Part shown: one piece after another, positions 7,308 through 17,200 of the stretch
Layout of the letters: each line of letters starts with the position of its first letter
Numbering within the stretch: position 1 is the first letter of the stretch
Source: Bacteroidota bacterium
GTDB lineage: Bacteria > Bacteroidota > Bacteroidia > Bacteroidales > Lentimicrobiaceae
NCBI GenBank assembly: GCA_023441805.1
Contig: JAEZNO010000031.1
Span: 1 to 63,582, forward strand
Reading direction: 5' to 3'
DNA length: 63,582 bases
The notes under the pieces: generated by a model
The model's input: the letters and a program-made list of their open reading frames with translations, nothing else
Told to the model about the DNA's origin: nothing
Databases searched by the model: none
Made by a program: the position numbers and the translations under genes

Positions 7308-8695
7308 CTTAATGCTTCTTTGAGGATTTTTAGAAGGTCATTATCAAGAAAATGATCTTTTTCATGAAGCTGTGAGATTCTGTCAAGTTCATTCTCGAAG
7401 TGTAAAATGTCTTCAGGATCAGGCAGCATCATTTCTTTAAATCTCTTTGAGAGTAACGACAATTCATTGGTTTCAGATGATTGAACGATCATTGTCATTG
7501 CAGTTTGAACGTCATTAATCGTCCCGACGCATTCAAAAGGTTTGATTTCGGAAATACCCGATAGCTCATCAAACGTTTCTATCATTGAGGGGTCGTTAAG
7601 CATGTTAGCCATGATAATTGAATCAGCGTATTCCTCACCTTCGAAAGCAGCCAGCATAATATGTGTGAATAAGCACTTTGGACAATGGCCGCACCACGAA
7701 TTGGTTTTACTGCCTGCATTACAACTTCTGAAGACTTTATGATACTGTTTGAGTTTGGCGAAGATTGTCACTATCTGTAATTCATTGAGCGGGCGGAGGA
7801 AACTAAAGTAGTTAAATCCACCATAAATATACCTGGTGTAATACTCACGGAAATTGCGTTCAAATTCGAATGATTTAGAATACTGATGATTTATTCCTGT
7901 GCCCGGTATTGTAGGTTCATTGGCACTTGACTCATTTGATAGGGCTATGTTGCCTGAACCTGTCACTGCAGAGGCGGCAAGTGTATAGAAAGCAAGCATT
8001 GCCGAAAAAGGTGTATGCCCATTCAGGAACCCATCATCATTGAGTTTCAGAAGTAATGGATCAATTGAGCGATCGATGGTTATAACGTCAGAAAAACTTA
8101 GACCTGCTTTCTCAACAGTATCTATTGTAGCTCCCCGTGGATTAACTATAAGAGGATGAATAGCATATCCTGCATCTTTCAACAGTTGTAAAGTAACAGC
8201 AGAGTCCTTGCCCCCACCCACAGGAACAATAAATTCATTATTGAGATTAAGATTGTCGGGAACCCTGTAAGTGTCACCTTGGGAGATGATAGTGACAAAA
8301 TCATCTTTACCGGTCTTAATAGAGTTCAGGTAAAAGAACTCACCAAGTCCATTGAAATAAAGATCTTTCCACCAGTCGATCTGTTCATCTGAGAGCTTCC
8401 CGCACTTAATGATAATTGTTGGCGAACAAGTTGCTTTCCAGTAACTTATAAGTTCAATTAATCCGATATTAAAGATTAAATTATCTAAAAGCAGGCGTGT
8501 ATTTTCCCTAAGTTGTGGAAATTCGGGAACCGATATTGAGATGGAAGGATTGAAGATAATGTCATCGTCAAGGACAAACTTGAAACTGATGGATAGCTTA
8601 TTGTCGTTGATAAAATAGGTGAAGCTGTCATAGATGAAAATTGGATATTTTTTTCTATATTTAACGAAGCTCTGTATGTTATCGGACTTGATCAT
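7304..8695 (-). CDS. murL: UDP-MurNAc-L-Ala-L-Glu epimerase MurL
   Basis: This is a probable MurL, the ATP-dependent enzyme that converts the terminal L-Glu of UDP-MurNAc-L-Ala-L-Glu to D-Glu. It has 463 residues, close to the Xanthomonas enzyme. Features are a PP-loop-like ATP site VGGGKDSAVTLQLL near residue 160, the block GFLNGHTPFSAM, the block NIALSNESSANEP with GTGINHQYSKSFEFE, FLRPLNELQIVTIFAK, and a Cys cluster WCGHCPKC near 338. It is transcribed first in a two-gene unit with murD and overlaps it by 4 bases. Many genomes annotate this family as hypothetical. The call rests on remembered motifs of MurL and the striking murD partner. Confidence 0.8.
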   Translation of the reverse strand: MIKSDNIQSFVKYRKKYPIFIYDSFTYFINDNKLSISFKFVLDDDIIFNPSISISVPEFPQLRENTRLLLDNLIFNIGLIELISYWKATCSPTIIIKCGKLSDEQIDWWKDLYFNGLGEFFYLNSIKTGKDDFVTIISQGDTYRVPDNLNLNNEFIVPVGGGKDSAVTLQLLKDAGYAIHPLIVNPRGATIDTVEKAGLSFSDVITIDRSIDPLLLKLNDDGFLNGHTPFSAMLAFYTLAASAVTGSGNIALSNESSANEPTIPGTGINHQYSKSFEFERNFREYYTRYIYGGFNYFSFLRPLNELQIVTIFAKLKQYHKVFRSCNAGSKTNSWCGHCPKCLFTHIMLAAFEGEEYADSIIMANMLNDPSMIETFDELSGISEIKPFECVGTINDVQTAMTMIVQSSETNELSLLSKRFKEMMLPDPEDILHFENELDRISQLHEKDHFLDNDLLKILKEALR

Positions 8696-8764
8696 TAAGG
8701 TTGGTATAAAATTTGCGCTTCACATTAAGACAATTATGTGCAAAATTAGTGAAAACAAGTGACT

Positions 8765-9328
8765 ATGGAACCATCGAAAATTAAACCCAACACAGGCCGA
8801 ATACTGATCTCGGTTCCTTTTCTGCAGGATTTTTATTTTAGAAGATCTGTTGTGTTACTTGCAGAGCACAGCAATGAAGGATCATTTGGAATCATCATAA
8901 ACAAACCGGTTGAAGTAAAATTAGGTGATATAGCCGTTGAGTTTGAAGGCTTTGATGCACCGGTTTTTCTTGGCGGGCCGGTTAAGACCGATAGTTTATT
9001 TTTTATACACACACGTCCCGACCTTATTGATGAAGGTGCTGAAATACTGGATGGATTATACTGGGGTGGAAACATTGAAACAGTTAAGAATCTCATAAAA
9101 ACAGGTGAAATAAAGAAAACAGAAATACGCTTCTTTATAGGTTATGCAGGGTGGTTAGCTGATCAGCTTGATCAGGAGCTTGAAGAAAAATCGTGGGTTG
9201 TATCGTTGACTAACCCTCAGCAGGTTTTTAAGAGTAATCCCGCTGAAATGTGGGCTCAGATGCTTAAGAAACTTGGCAATGAATATAAGTTCTGGGTTGT
9301 TTATCCACCCAATCCCTCATACAATTAG
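8765..9328 (+). CDS. YqgE/AlgH family protein (UPF0301)
   Basis: The product has about 187 residues and matches the YqgE/AlgH family along its length: the start GRILISVPFLQDFYFRRSVV, the block GSFGIIINKPV, the GGPV motif (VFLGGPVKTDSLFFIH), and the C-terminal FFIGYAGWLADQLDQELE. Members are small cytoplasmic proteins of unclear biochemical role; AlgH was named from alginate regulation in Pseudomonas. ATG 8765 is preferred over the GTG at 8759. The gene is divergent from murL with a 69-bp gap and converges on the rhomboid gene. Confidence 0.88.
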   Translation: MEPSKIKPNTGRILISVPFLQDFYFRRSVVLLAEHSNEGSFGIIINKPVEVKLGDIAVEFEGFDAPVFLGGPVKTDSLFFIHTRPDLIDEGAEILDGLYWGGNIETVKNLIKTGEIKKTEIRFFIGYAGWLADQLDQELEEKSWVVSLTNPQQVFKSNPAEMWAQMLKKLGNEYKFWVVYPPNPSYN

Positions 9329-9350
9329 TTAAGACTGATGCTGCTGAATG

Positions 9351-9974
9351 TCAGCGGATAAAGAAAGTACTGATTTGATTAATAAAACCGGACAACAGTG
9401 CCGGTTTTATTATTAGTGTAAATGCGATTCCAAACAACGCTCCCCAGAAATGTGCATCGTGCCCTATGTTGTCAGTCCCTTTTTTCGCCATATAGGCTGA
9501 ATAAATAAGATAGAGAAACCCAAAGATAAATGCCGGTATATTGAATGGGATAAAAATAAACCTGATACCCGAAAGAGGACTGATTATTATACTTGAAAAT
9601 ACAATTGCCGATACGGCACCCGATGCCCCAACGGCAGTATACCATGCATTATCTTTATGTTTTCCAAATGACGGAAGTGATGAAAGAATGATTGCCCCGA
9701 AGTACATCAACGCAAAAAAGTACATCCCTTTGGCATGTCCGAAAAAGTAGCTGAACACATCTTCGACCATTCTGCCGAATGACAAAAAGACAAACATGTT
9801 CACTGCCAGGTGTAGCCAGTCGGCATGAATCAATCCGTGAGTAAAAAACCGGTAGTATTGTCTCTGATGATTGATTCGGTAAGGATCAAACAGCAGCTTA
9901 TCAAATAATGATCTGTTAGTAAATGCTGAAATTGAAATTATTACAGTTATACCAATTATTATGTAAGTGACCAT
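9351..9974 (-). CDS. rhomboid family intramembrane serine protease
   Basis: The protein has 207 residues and six or seven hydrophobic segments. The catalytic serine is in GASGAVSA (residue about 116), the catalytic histidine in GHDAHFWGALFG (about 175), and the conserved HADWLHLAVNMFVF segment comes near residue 55. Rhomboids cleave substrates within the inner membrane. The start ATG is followed at once by a membrane segment. It converges with yqgE with only 22 bases between stops. No substrate can be suggested from context. Confidence 0.88.
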   Translation of the reverse strand: MVTYIIIGITVIISISAFTNRSLFDKLLFDPYRINHQRQYYRFFTHGLIHADWLHLAVNMFVFLSFGRMVEDVFSYFFGHAKGMYFFALMYFGAIILSSLPSFGKHKDNAWYTAVGASGAVSAIVFSSIIISPLSGIRFIFIPFNIPAFIFGFLYLIYSAYMAKKGTDNIGHDAHFWGALFGIAFTLIIKPALLSGFINQISTFFIR

Positions 9975-10016
9975 TTGATATAGAGATAAAGACCAGAAAC
10001 CGATTACAACATTATG

Positions 10017-10814
10017 TTACTGTTTAGTATAATCAATTTCTGAACCAAGGACACTGTGTGGAATAAGGTAAACGAGAGTAGTAACGATTGCAGCAACTAA
10101 AGCCCATCCCCTCTTCTCTCTGTTTCTCAGAAGCTTATATACGGCAATTGCCCAAAAGATGAAAGCAATAGCGGTTTTATTATCAGTAAGATCATGCCCG
10201 AATGGCCATCCTGTCCAATAAGCTCCAAAAGCATATTTCTGAACGATGGGTCCCAGTATTAAACCACCACCAATCAGGAAAAGGGTAGTCCAGATACTGT
10301 ATTTGAGCGTGCGGGTGCCTTTGGCAATTGATTCAATACCTGTTCTTGTTGAGAAGAGCATAGCCAGGAACATCAATAAAATATGAGGGATAAGAATATA
10401 AGCAGGTACATCGCCTTTAAAGCGAATGATAACAGGTTTTTCGCTGAGTTCAATTCTATTTAAGCCTTCAATGAGGGTAATTCTATACTCAACTTTTCCT
10501 GCAGGTGGCTGATGTGGAATAGATGCAATAAGCTTTCCTCCCTGATGAGACATTTGAACAGTTGTTAAACTATCATGGCTTTTAAATCTTCTATAAGTAA
10601 ATAATCCTTCGATTTTGCCTGTCGGGTCATCAATTGCGATTTCAGCATTATCGGGACCGCCGTATGTCCTGAGTAATTTGTACTTAATTGTTTCGCCTCC
10701 AAGGATCACCTTTCCGTTGATAGGTTGGGTAGGCCCTGTCATACGTTGATAGATAACCATTGTTAAAGTAACAACTATTGCCAATATCCAGAAAAAAAGA
10801 TTCTTATATTTCAT
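10017..10814 (-). CDS. conserved membrane protein with periplasmic domain
   Basis: The product has about 265 residues from the internal ATG 10814; the frame could begin 24 bases earlier, but MKYKNLFFWILAIVV makes a better start. One N-terminal membrane segment is followed by a beta-rich soluble domain of about 110 residues (GGETIKYKLLRTYGGPDN region) and then four membrane segments (YILIPHILLMFLAM, SIWTTLFLIGGG, AIAFIFWAIAVY, WALVAAIVTTLVYLIPHSVLG). The acidic-polar loop GWPFGHDLTDNK precedes the last two helices. I recognise this layout from Bacteroidota genomes but know no function. It stands alone on its strand. Confidence 0.7.
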   Translation of the reverse strand: MKYKNLFFWILAIVVTLTMVIYQRMTGPTQPINGKVILGGETIKYKLLRTYGGPDNAEIAIDDPTGKIEGLFTYRRFKSHDSLTTVQMSHQGGKLIASIPHQPPAGKVEYRITLIEGLNRIELSEKPVIIRFKGDVPAYILIPHILLMFLAMLFSTRTGIESIAKGTRTLKYSIWTTLFLIGGGLILGPIVQKYAFGAYWTGWPFGHDLTDNKTAIAFIFWAIAVYKLLRNREKRGWALVAAIVTTLVYLIPHSVLGSEIDYTKQ

Positions 10815-11093
10815 GGGTTGAAAGGTTAATACATGCAATAATAATGAAAAATTTCGTTAAGCCCTTAAACCTTGTATCTGAACTATTAGTTCAAATTATA
10901 AAATAAATTAATTGATTATTGCTAAAATTTAACTCTAATAAGCTGATATATATGTCGTTAACTATTTATTGGAGACGATGCCAACTAAATTTACTCAAGT
11001 TTTTTTCGTTATTTAAGTAAAAAACTTTTTAACTTTACCTCAATTATTGGGGCAATCAGTAATCAGGATTGGACTTATAAAACTAAAGTACTA

Positions 11094-12614
11094 GTGTCAA
11101 AGAAAGCTCTGCTTCTGCTACTTCTCCCTTTTATGTGTAGCAGATTTGCTGTATCGCAGGAAATGTATGGTTATGTTAATAGCAATTATGCAGGCATAAC
11201 CGGAATCCAGTTGAACCCGACTTCGATAGTTAATTCAAAGCTCTACTTTGATCTTAACTTGCTTGGTTTGCATATTAATGCCGACAATAACTTCTTATAC
11301 CTGTCAAAAGACGATTACAAGTTCACAAACTTTCTTTCAGCTGATCCACAGTTTCCTGAGCATGATGTTCAGGTAAGTGCTACCAGAGTTGAGAGAAGAA
11401 TTTATTATGATTATTTCAACGAGGACCTGAAGAATGCATTCGCACAAGTTAAGATTTTAGGTCCATCGGTAATGTTCTCAAAGAACGATAAAGCTTTTGG
11501 CTTGTCAACTGCTGTTAGGAATATAGCATCAGGGCATGATGTCCCGTATGAATTGGCAAAGTTTGGTGCCGAAGGTTTTGATTACATTCCATTGCACAGG
11601 ATAAACTTTATTGACAATAAACCATTTCGTGCCGGGGCACTCTCATTTGTTGAGATTGCGGGTACTTATGCGCAGGTGATTTATAAGCAAAATAGAGATC
11701 ACCTCACTGCAGGTATTACTGTTAAAGGACTTTTTGGTATGGGAGGGGCTTATTGGTATGTTGATAATATTGATTACATGCTTCCAAATGGCGATACTCT
11801 TATAGTGTATAATGCCAATGGCAAGGCAGGAGTATCAATACCAATCGATTACAGAAATAATGATGTTCTGTTCCCTAATCCGCTCTTTTCGGGAAGTGGA
11901 GTAGGCTTTGATCTTGGCATTACATACCAGGAAAAGTTGCTTGGACATACCAATAAAAGGTATACGGCTTGCGAGCAGCCTTTTGAGGACTATTATTATA
12001 AGATAGGATTCTCGTTGATTGATTTCGGGTATGTGAAATTTAAAAAGAATACCAAGCAAATAGAGCTTAAGGATGCCAGTGGCATTTGGTACGATTTCAC
12101 CAATCAGGATATTGGTACAGTTGATACTCTTTTCATGGCTGTAAGCGGCACTTTTGGCCCTGATTCAACCGCCCTTATCAATAATGATGAATTTAAAGTT
12201 TTTCTGCCATCAGCTGCCAGCATACAATTCGACTATCGTATCAATCCAAGATTGTACATTAATGCAAGTTTGGTGTATGCATTACACAATAACATTTATA
12301 CATTAAACCGGCCTGTAACACTTTCAGTCACACCACGATTAGAGAATGACAGATTTGAACTGGCATTACCTGTTACACTCTACAATTATACAAGTCCAAG
12401 GATTGGATTGGCTGCACGTTTTTCAAATTTCGTTATTGGAACAGATAAACTTGGAGGGTTATTTGGTTTTAGCAATTTTACAGGACTAGATCTTTATTTC
12501 ATGGTTAAGTTATCGCTCATAAAAGGACATTGTCCGGGTAAAGGTACTGCCCGTTGTGCCAACATGGAGTTTCGCCAATACCAAAGAGAACAGAAGAAGC
12601 TGAAAATCAGATAA
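11094..12614 (+). CDS. DUF5723 family envelope protein
   Basis: The protein has 506 residues. A signal peptide is likely (about residues 1-21, ending CSRFAVSQ), followed by the DUF5723 hallmark MYGYVNSNYAGITGIQLNPT and many amphipathic beta-strands spaced as in an outer-membrane barrel or large beta-sandwich (for example LYFDLNLLGLHINADNN, IGFSLIDFGYVKFKK, FVIGTDKLGGLFGFSNF). Family members are secreted or outer-membrane proteins of Bacteroidota with no established role. The start is a GTG at 11094 directly before SKKALLLLL. The C-terminus is basic. The gene converges on the oppC-like gene. Confidence 0.8.
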   Translation: MSKKALLLLLLPFMCSRFAVSQEMYGYVNSNYAGITGIQLNPTSIVNSKLYFDLNLLGLHINADNNFLYLSKDDYKFTNFLSADPQFPEHDVQVSATRVERRIYYDYFNEDLKNAFAQVKILGPSVMFSKNDKAFGLSTAVRNIASGHDVPYELAKFGAEGFDYIPLHRINFIDNKPFRAGALSFVEIAGTYAQVIYKQNRDHLTAGITVKGLFGMGGAYWYVDNIDYMLPNGDTLIVYNANGKAGVSIPIDYRNNDVLFPNPLFSGSGVGFDLGITYQEKLLGHTNKRYTACEQPFEDYYYKIGFSLIDFGYVKFKKNTKQIELKDASGIWYDFTNQDIGTVDTLFMAVSGTFGPDSTALINNDEFKVFLPSAASIQFDYRINPRLYINASLVYALHNNIYTLNRPVTLSVTPRLENDRFELALPVTLYNYTSPRIGLAARFSNFVIGTDKLGGLFGFSNFTGLDLYFMVKLSLIKGHCPGKGTARCANMEFRQYQREQKKLKIR

Positions 12615-12663
12615 GATAACTGATTATCAGGATTGTTATTAAGGCGATTACCAGGCAGACGGC

Positions 12664-13884
12664 TTAAAATACTGTATTTGTTTTCACATCAAGGGCATCG
12701 CGAAGTCCATTTCCTATCAGCATAAAAGCCAATACCAACAGCATAATAGCAATTCCGGGAGTTAAAGCTAACCAGGGGTTATCTAAAATAATGTATGCAT
12801 AGTTTTCCTTCACCATTGTTCCCCATGATGGCATGGGAGGTTGAACTCCAATGCCCAGAAAGCTTAGTCCTGCTTCAATAAGAATGGCAGATGCAAAGTT
12901 TGCTGCCGAGATGACAATCACAGGACCCATTGTATTGGGAAGTATATGACGTGATATAATACGGAAATTCTTGTAACCCAATGCTTTTGCAGCTTCTACA
13001 AATTCCTTTTCTCTAAGACTGATAATCTGGCCGCGAACAACACGGGCGACTTCAACCCACATGGTCAGTCCAACAGCTATAAATACCTGCCAGAAGCCCT
13101 TACCAAGGGCAAAAGTGATGGCAATCACCAGTAGTAAAGTAGGGATTGACCAGATAATATTGATAAACCAGATGATAACATCATCAACCCACCCCCTGAA
13201 GAATCCTGCAAGGGAGCCAAGTAATATTCCAAAGATCAGTGATATCAGAACTGATATAAAGCCAACTGACAAGCTGACTCTGGTGCCAATCATCAACTGA
13301 CTTAACACATCTCTGCCAAACCTGTCGGTGCCAAGCAGATATCTGCGTTGAATTATATGATCTGATTCAATTATTCTGATCATCTCATCCCTCGACAGGG
13401 TTATTGCTTTACCTTCAAAATCTTTTAAATACCCTGGAGATGTGTGAATAAGATTCGTGTCGGGTAAAGCATAGATTACATCCTCAATCGGAAGGGAATA
13501 AGTGATATACTGATGATTTTCATTCTCATCGGGAAGGTAGGTGATAATACGGTTTTGCGCGAAGTGGTATTTTCCAATAGGCAGGTATGTGAAATCGGAC
13601 TTCCGACCATAAAGCAGAGTTTTGATAAATGATTGCTTTACCGGAAGATCATTATTTCTGATTTTAAGCATACTAACCTTGTATCCCGGTTTTTTGGCAG
13701 CAATCTCAACATGCTGTTCATTAGCATATGGAGTGCTGTCAGGGGTAATCAGATAACCCGGTATGGCTATCAGAATAGCCACGACTATTCCGCACATGCT
13801 AATGACTGCAGTCGTGTTACGAAACAGAGCTGCAATAGCTTTTGAGGTGAGTGAACCTGAGGGAACAGTACGGATTTTAAACAA
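12664..13884 (-). CDS. OppC/DppC-type ABC transporter permease
   Basis: This inner-membrane permease belongs to an oligopeptide/dipeptide-type importer. It has 406 residues; family members are usually near 300. The C-terminal half is canonical: LGTDRFGRDVLSQLMIG, five membrane segments and the EAA loop EFVEAAKALGYKNFRIISRH that contacts the ATPase. The extra length is a periplasmic segment of about 145 residues between the first and second membrane helices (residues about 47-190), where normal OppC has about 50. No permease partner, ATPase or binding protein lies nearby, so the rest of the transporter must be encoded elsewhere. Confidence 0.88.
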   Translation of the reverse strand: MFKIRTVPSGSLTSKAIAALFRNTTAVISMCGIVVAILIAIPGYLITPDSTPYANEQHVEIAAKKPGYKVSMLKIRNNDLPVKQSFIKTLLYGRKSDFTYLPIGKYHFAQNRIITYLPDENENHQYITYSLPIEDVIYALPDTNLIHTSPGYLKDFEGKAITLSRDEMIRIIESDHIIQRRYLLGTDRFGRDVLSQLMIGTRVSLSVGFISVLISLIFGILLGSLAGFFRGWVDDVIIWFINIIWSIPTLLLVIAITFALGKGFWQVFIAVGLTMWVEVARVVRGQIISLREKEFVEAAKALGYKNFRIISRHILPNTMGPVIVISAANFASAILIEAGLSFLGIGVQPPMPSWGTMVKENYAYIILDNPWLALTPGIAIMLLVLAFMLIGNGLRDALDVKTNTVF

Positions 13885-14001
13885 GGCTCAGTTATTATTA
13901 GCCGGCTATTACGATAGCAATCGAAGGTGCCGGTTGTTAATACTGACGCAAAGCTAATAAATGGATATTATAGTTGTTAAAAAAAACTTCGTTTGAGAAT
14001 T

Positions 14002-14031
14002 TTTGTATGTCAGACAAAAGTATTATTTTTG
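14002..14031 (+). promoter_or_regulatory. promoter of tRNA-His
   Basis: TTTG at 14002-14005 and TATTTTTG at 14024-14031 are 18 bases apart, an excellent match to the Bacteroidota consensus. The tRNA begins 12 bases after the -7 element. Confidence 0.65.
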
Positions 14032-14042
14032 CGCACTCAAAC

Positions 14043-14117
14043 GGTGAGTATAGCTCAGCTGGTTAGAGCATCAGATTGTGGTTCTGAGGGTCGTGGGTTC
14101 GAATCCCATTACTCACC
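14043..14117 (+). tRNA. tRNA-His (GTG)
   Basis: The cloverleaf can be drawn by hand: acceptor GTGAGTA/TACTCAC, D arm GCTC...GAGC, anticodon stem TCAGA/TCTGA with loop TTGTGGT and anticodon GTG at 14078-14080, and T arm GTGGG-TTCGAAT-CCCAT. The extra G at 14043 would be G-1 and pairs with C73 at 14117, the identity element of histidine tRNAs, which supports the call. The 3' CCA is not fully encoded. Confidence 0.96.
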
Positions 14118-14126
14118 CAAAATAAG

Positions 14127-14160
14127 AAGCCTCTTCACTTAATTGGAGAGGCTTTATTAT
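14127..14160 (+). terminator. terminator after tRNA-His
   Basis: AAGCCTCT (14127-14134) pairs with AGAGGCTT (14047+100 to 14154, i.e. 14147-14154) around a 12-base loop, followed by a T-rich tail. Confidence 0.75.
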
Positions 14161-14202
14161 TTTCTTCTAATGCCCCATGGAAATCAAGTTAGCAGGTGAT
14201 AT

Positions 14203-17200
14203 TTATTCGAACAATTGCACTAATTCTTCCTTACTCATTCCTGATATAAATGACTGAGGTTTAATGAATGCATCGGCAAGTGCTTTTTTCTTAAGTTGCA
14301 GCTGGAGTATTTTTTCCTCAATACTATCTTTGGTAATGAATCGATAGACAAAAACACCTTTATCCTGGCCAATTCTGTGTGCTCTGTTGATGGCTTGCAT
14401 TTCGGCTGCAGGATTCCACCAGGGGTCTAAGATGAATACGTAATCAGCTTCAGTGAGATTTAAGCCTACACCCCCGGCTTTTAGCGAAATGAGGAATACC
14501 CCGGTGTCTTCGTTGTTTTTAAATCCTGACACAATCTTACCCCTGTTGGTTGAGGAACCTGTTAGTTTTGTATACTTGTATCCCATCTCAAGACAATGCT
14601 CTTCCATCAGATTAAGATGCTTGACAAAAGAAGAGAAGATCAGTACCCGATGCTTTTCTGAGATGATTGTTGCCAACCTGTCGGCGATTTCATCGTATTT
14701 GCCGCTTCCTGCATTACTCTTATCATCTAACATACGCGGGTGATTTGATACCTGCCGCAATTGCATAAGGGCCTTAAGAACCATTATTGGAGTTTCACTA
14801 ATCTTTCCATTCTCAATCTGTTCCAAAACAACATTCCTGATCTTTGATTTCTCAGATTCATAAAGGGTGTGCTGTTTTTCTGTCATTTCGCAAAATGTAA
14901 CGGTCTCGGTAAGGTCAGGAAGCTCCGGTGTGACTGATTCTTTCGTTCTTCGCAAAATGAACGGCTTTATCATTGAAAGTAAGCTAACTGCCTGATAACT
15001 TTCAGGATCTTTTGATAAGGGAGTGGCATAGTAAGTATTGAATTTATGCAAATCGCCCAGCAGTCCACGGTTGGTGAAATTCATTTGTGACCATAAATCT
15101 ATCAGACTGTTTTCAACAGGTGTGCCGGTTAGTACAAGCTTATGCTGTGCATTTATATTAAATACCGACTTAGCAATGAGTGATTGAGGATTTTTTATCT
15201 GCTGACCTTCATCAAGTATGGCAAACAGAAACTCATAATTGCCTATGAAGTCGATGTCGTTTCTCAATGTGCCATAGGTTGTCAGGATAATTTGATAATT
15301 ATCGAAGTACTTGATTGACTTCTTTCTTCCGGAACCTGTATATATGAGCTTGCGCAGGAACGGGGCAAATCTGTTGAGTTCATTTTCCCAATTATGAATG
15401 AGGGATGCCGGCATTACAATGAGACTGGCAGCTGTATTTTTATTGCCCTGAATATATTTGTCTGAAGGTACCTTCTTATCAGTTATTGAGGTAACAGATT
15501 CGACAGGTGGTTCAAAGAGATATAGCTGAAATGAAGTTTGTTTGTTTAGCTGTTTATTTTCAGGTGTTTGAATTGCCGTTGAGTCAGAGTCTGTACTTGA
15601 AATATCAGACTCTCCTTGTTGATACCCACTACTGGTTACATTTTCTATAGATGTATAATAGTGTGAGAGGACTGCTATTGTCTGAAGCGTTTTGCCCAAC
15701 CCCATATCATCTGCAAGAATACCTCCAAAGCCCATATTACTTATGTGAACCATCCATTCAAATCCTGTTATCTGGTAAGGTCTGAGATTCACATTGTTAA
15801 GTGGAGGCAGCTTTAATGAGGCGGGAGGTGAATAAACATCCGGCTTGTTTATTTCACCTGGATTTACTCTGTTGAGCAAGGTATAATGGTGCTTATTCAG
15901 CTTGAGTCGATTATCTACAACTTCAGCATGAATCATCAACTCCTTATACTTATCAAACCAAGGCTCAGGAATGAGGAAAACTTTACCATTGGGTAGCAAA
16001 TACTCTCTTTGACGATCAAGAATATGGCTACGTAATCGTATAAACGGAATTTCCTGATCTTCAATCAATAGGATGAGGTTAATGTCAAACCAGTCGTTTT
16101 CAGTTTTCAGATCTTGTCGTATTTCACCATAAGAGAGAGCATACTGATTTTCAGTATTTGTATCAATGGTAAATCCATTGTCAATAAGAGTTTGCTTCTT
16201 GTTAATTAGCCACCTGAGGAGCGAGTATGTAAGTCCTTTCTTCAGCAACTCAGGTGTGTAATCTTTTCGTAAGTTATCGGCGGTATAATGATAGTTTGTG
16301 TTCTGGTCATAAGAATTGTTCTGAGAATCCTTTAGAAAGAAAAAGGCAGTAAATTGATGAAGTCCTTCATGTTTAAGGAATTCTATTTTTTGATTCTCCC
16401 AGCTTTTGTCACGTTGCAACCTGAAGAATGTAAATCCATCATCATCTGATCTCAGGTCGGTGAAGCTTTTAAGTGTATTATTTGCGAGAATAGCTTTTTC
16501 TCCATATTTAAATTTAAGAGTAAGGCAAGGCTTCTCCTGCCAGTCGGTTTCAAGTGTCAGTATTGCTTCAGGGTCAACTTTTATATCACGGACATCAAAT
16601 CCTTTTGCTATGATCTCTGAGTTATTTACCAGTTTTTTGATAAATGAGGAGAAGTACTTATTCTCAAGTCGCTTTGGTATGACAATATGTTCCTTTTGGA
16701 GAAATGGTGACAGAATTTTGCCGGTGATGTTCCTTTCAAAAATGATCAGATTATTTCGGATAATCAACAGGCATGGACTATTTGATATCAGGTATCCTGA
16801 TTGATCCTGAAGGTTGATTTTAGTTTTGCCGGTGAAGACTTCAAGAGAATAAACAGTACCTTCATTATTTCTATCGAACCGAAGGACTGTCTTGGCAATA
16901 CCTGGAGTTATTTTAATCTCATCAGGAGGATATAAATGTGGCATTGCCGATGCATCATACAACGGGATAGATGATTGTGCAAGCAGCCCTATTATTTCAT
17001 TCAGCCTGGAGTCTACAAAAGGAAGAACAAGCTCATTTACGATCTTTTCATGTTTGCTAAAGAACTCTTTCAACGTGATTTTTTGTTTAGTGAACCTTGT
17101 CAACAGTGCATGAGGCTCAATTTCTTCAGAAAGCTGAAATAATCTTATTGCAACAGGGGAGAGGCTACTGTAGGTTTCAAAATTGAGGTTAGTAATTCTT

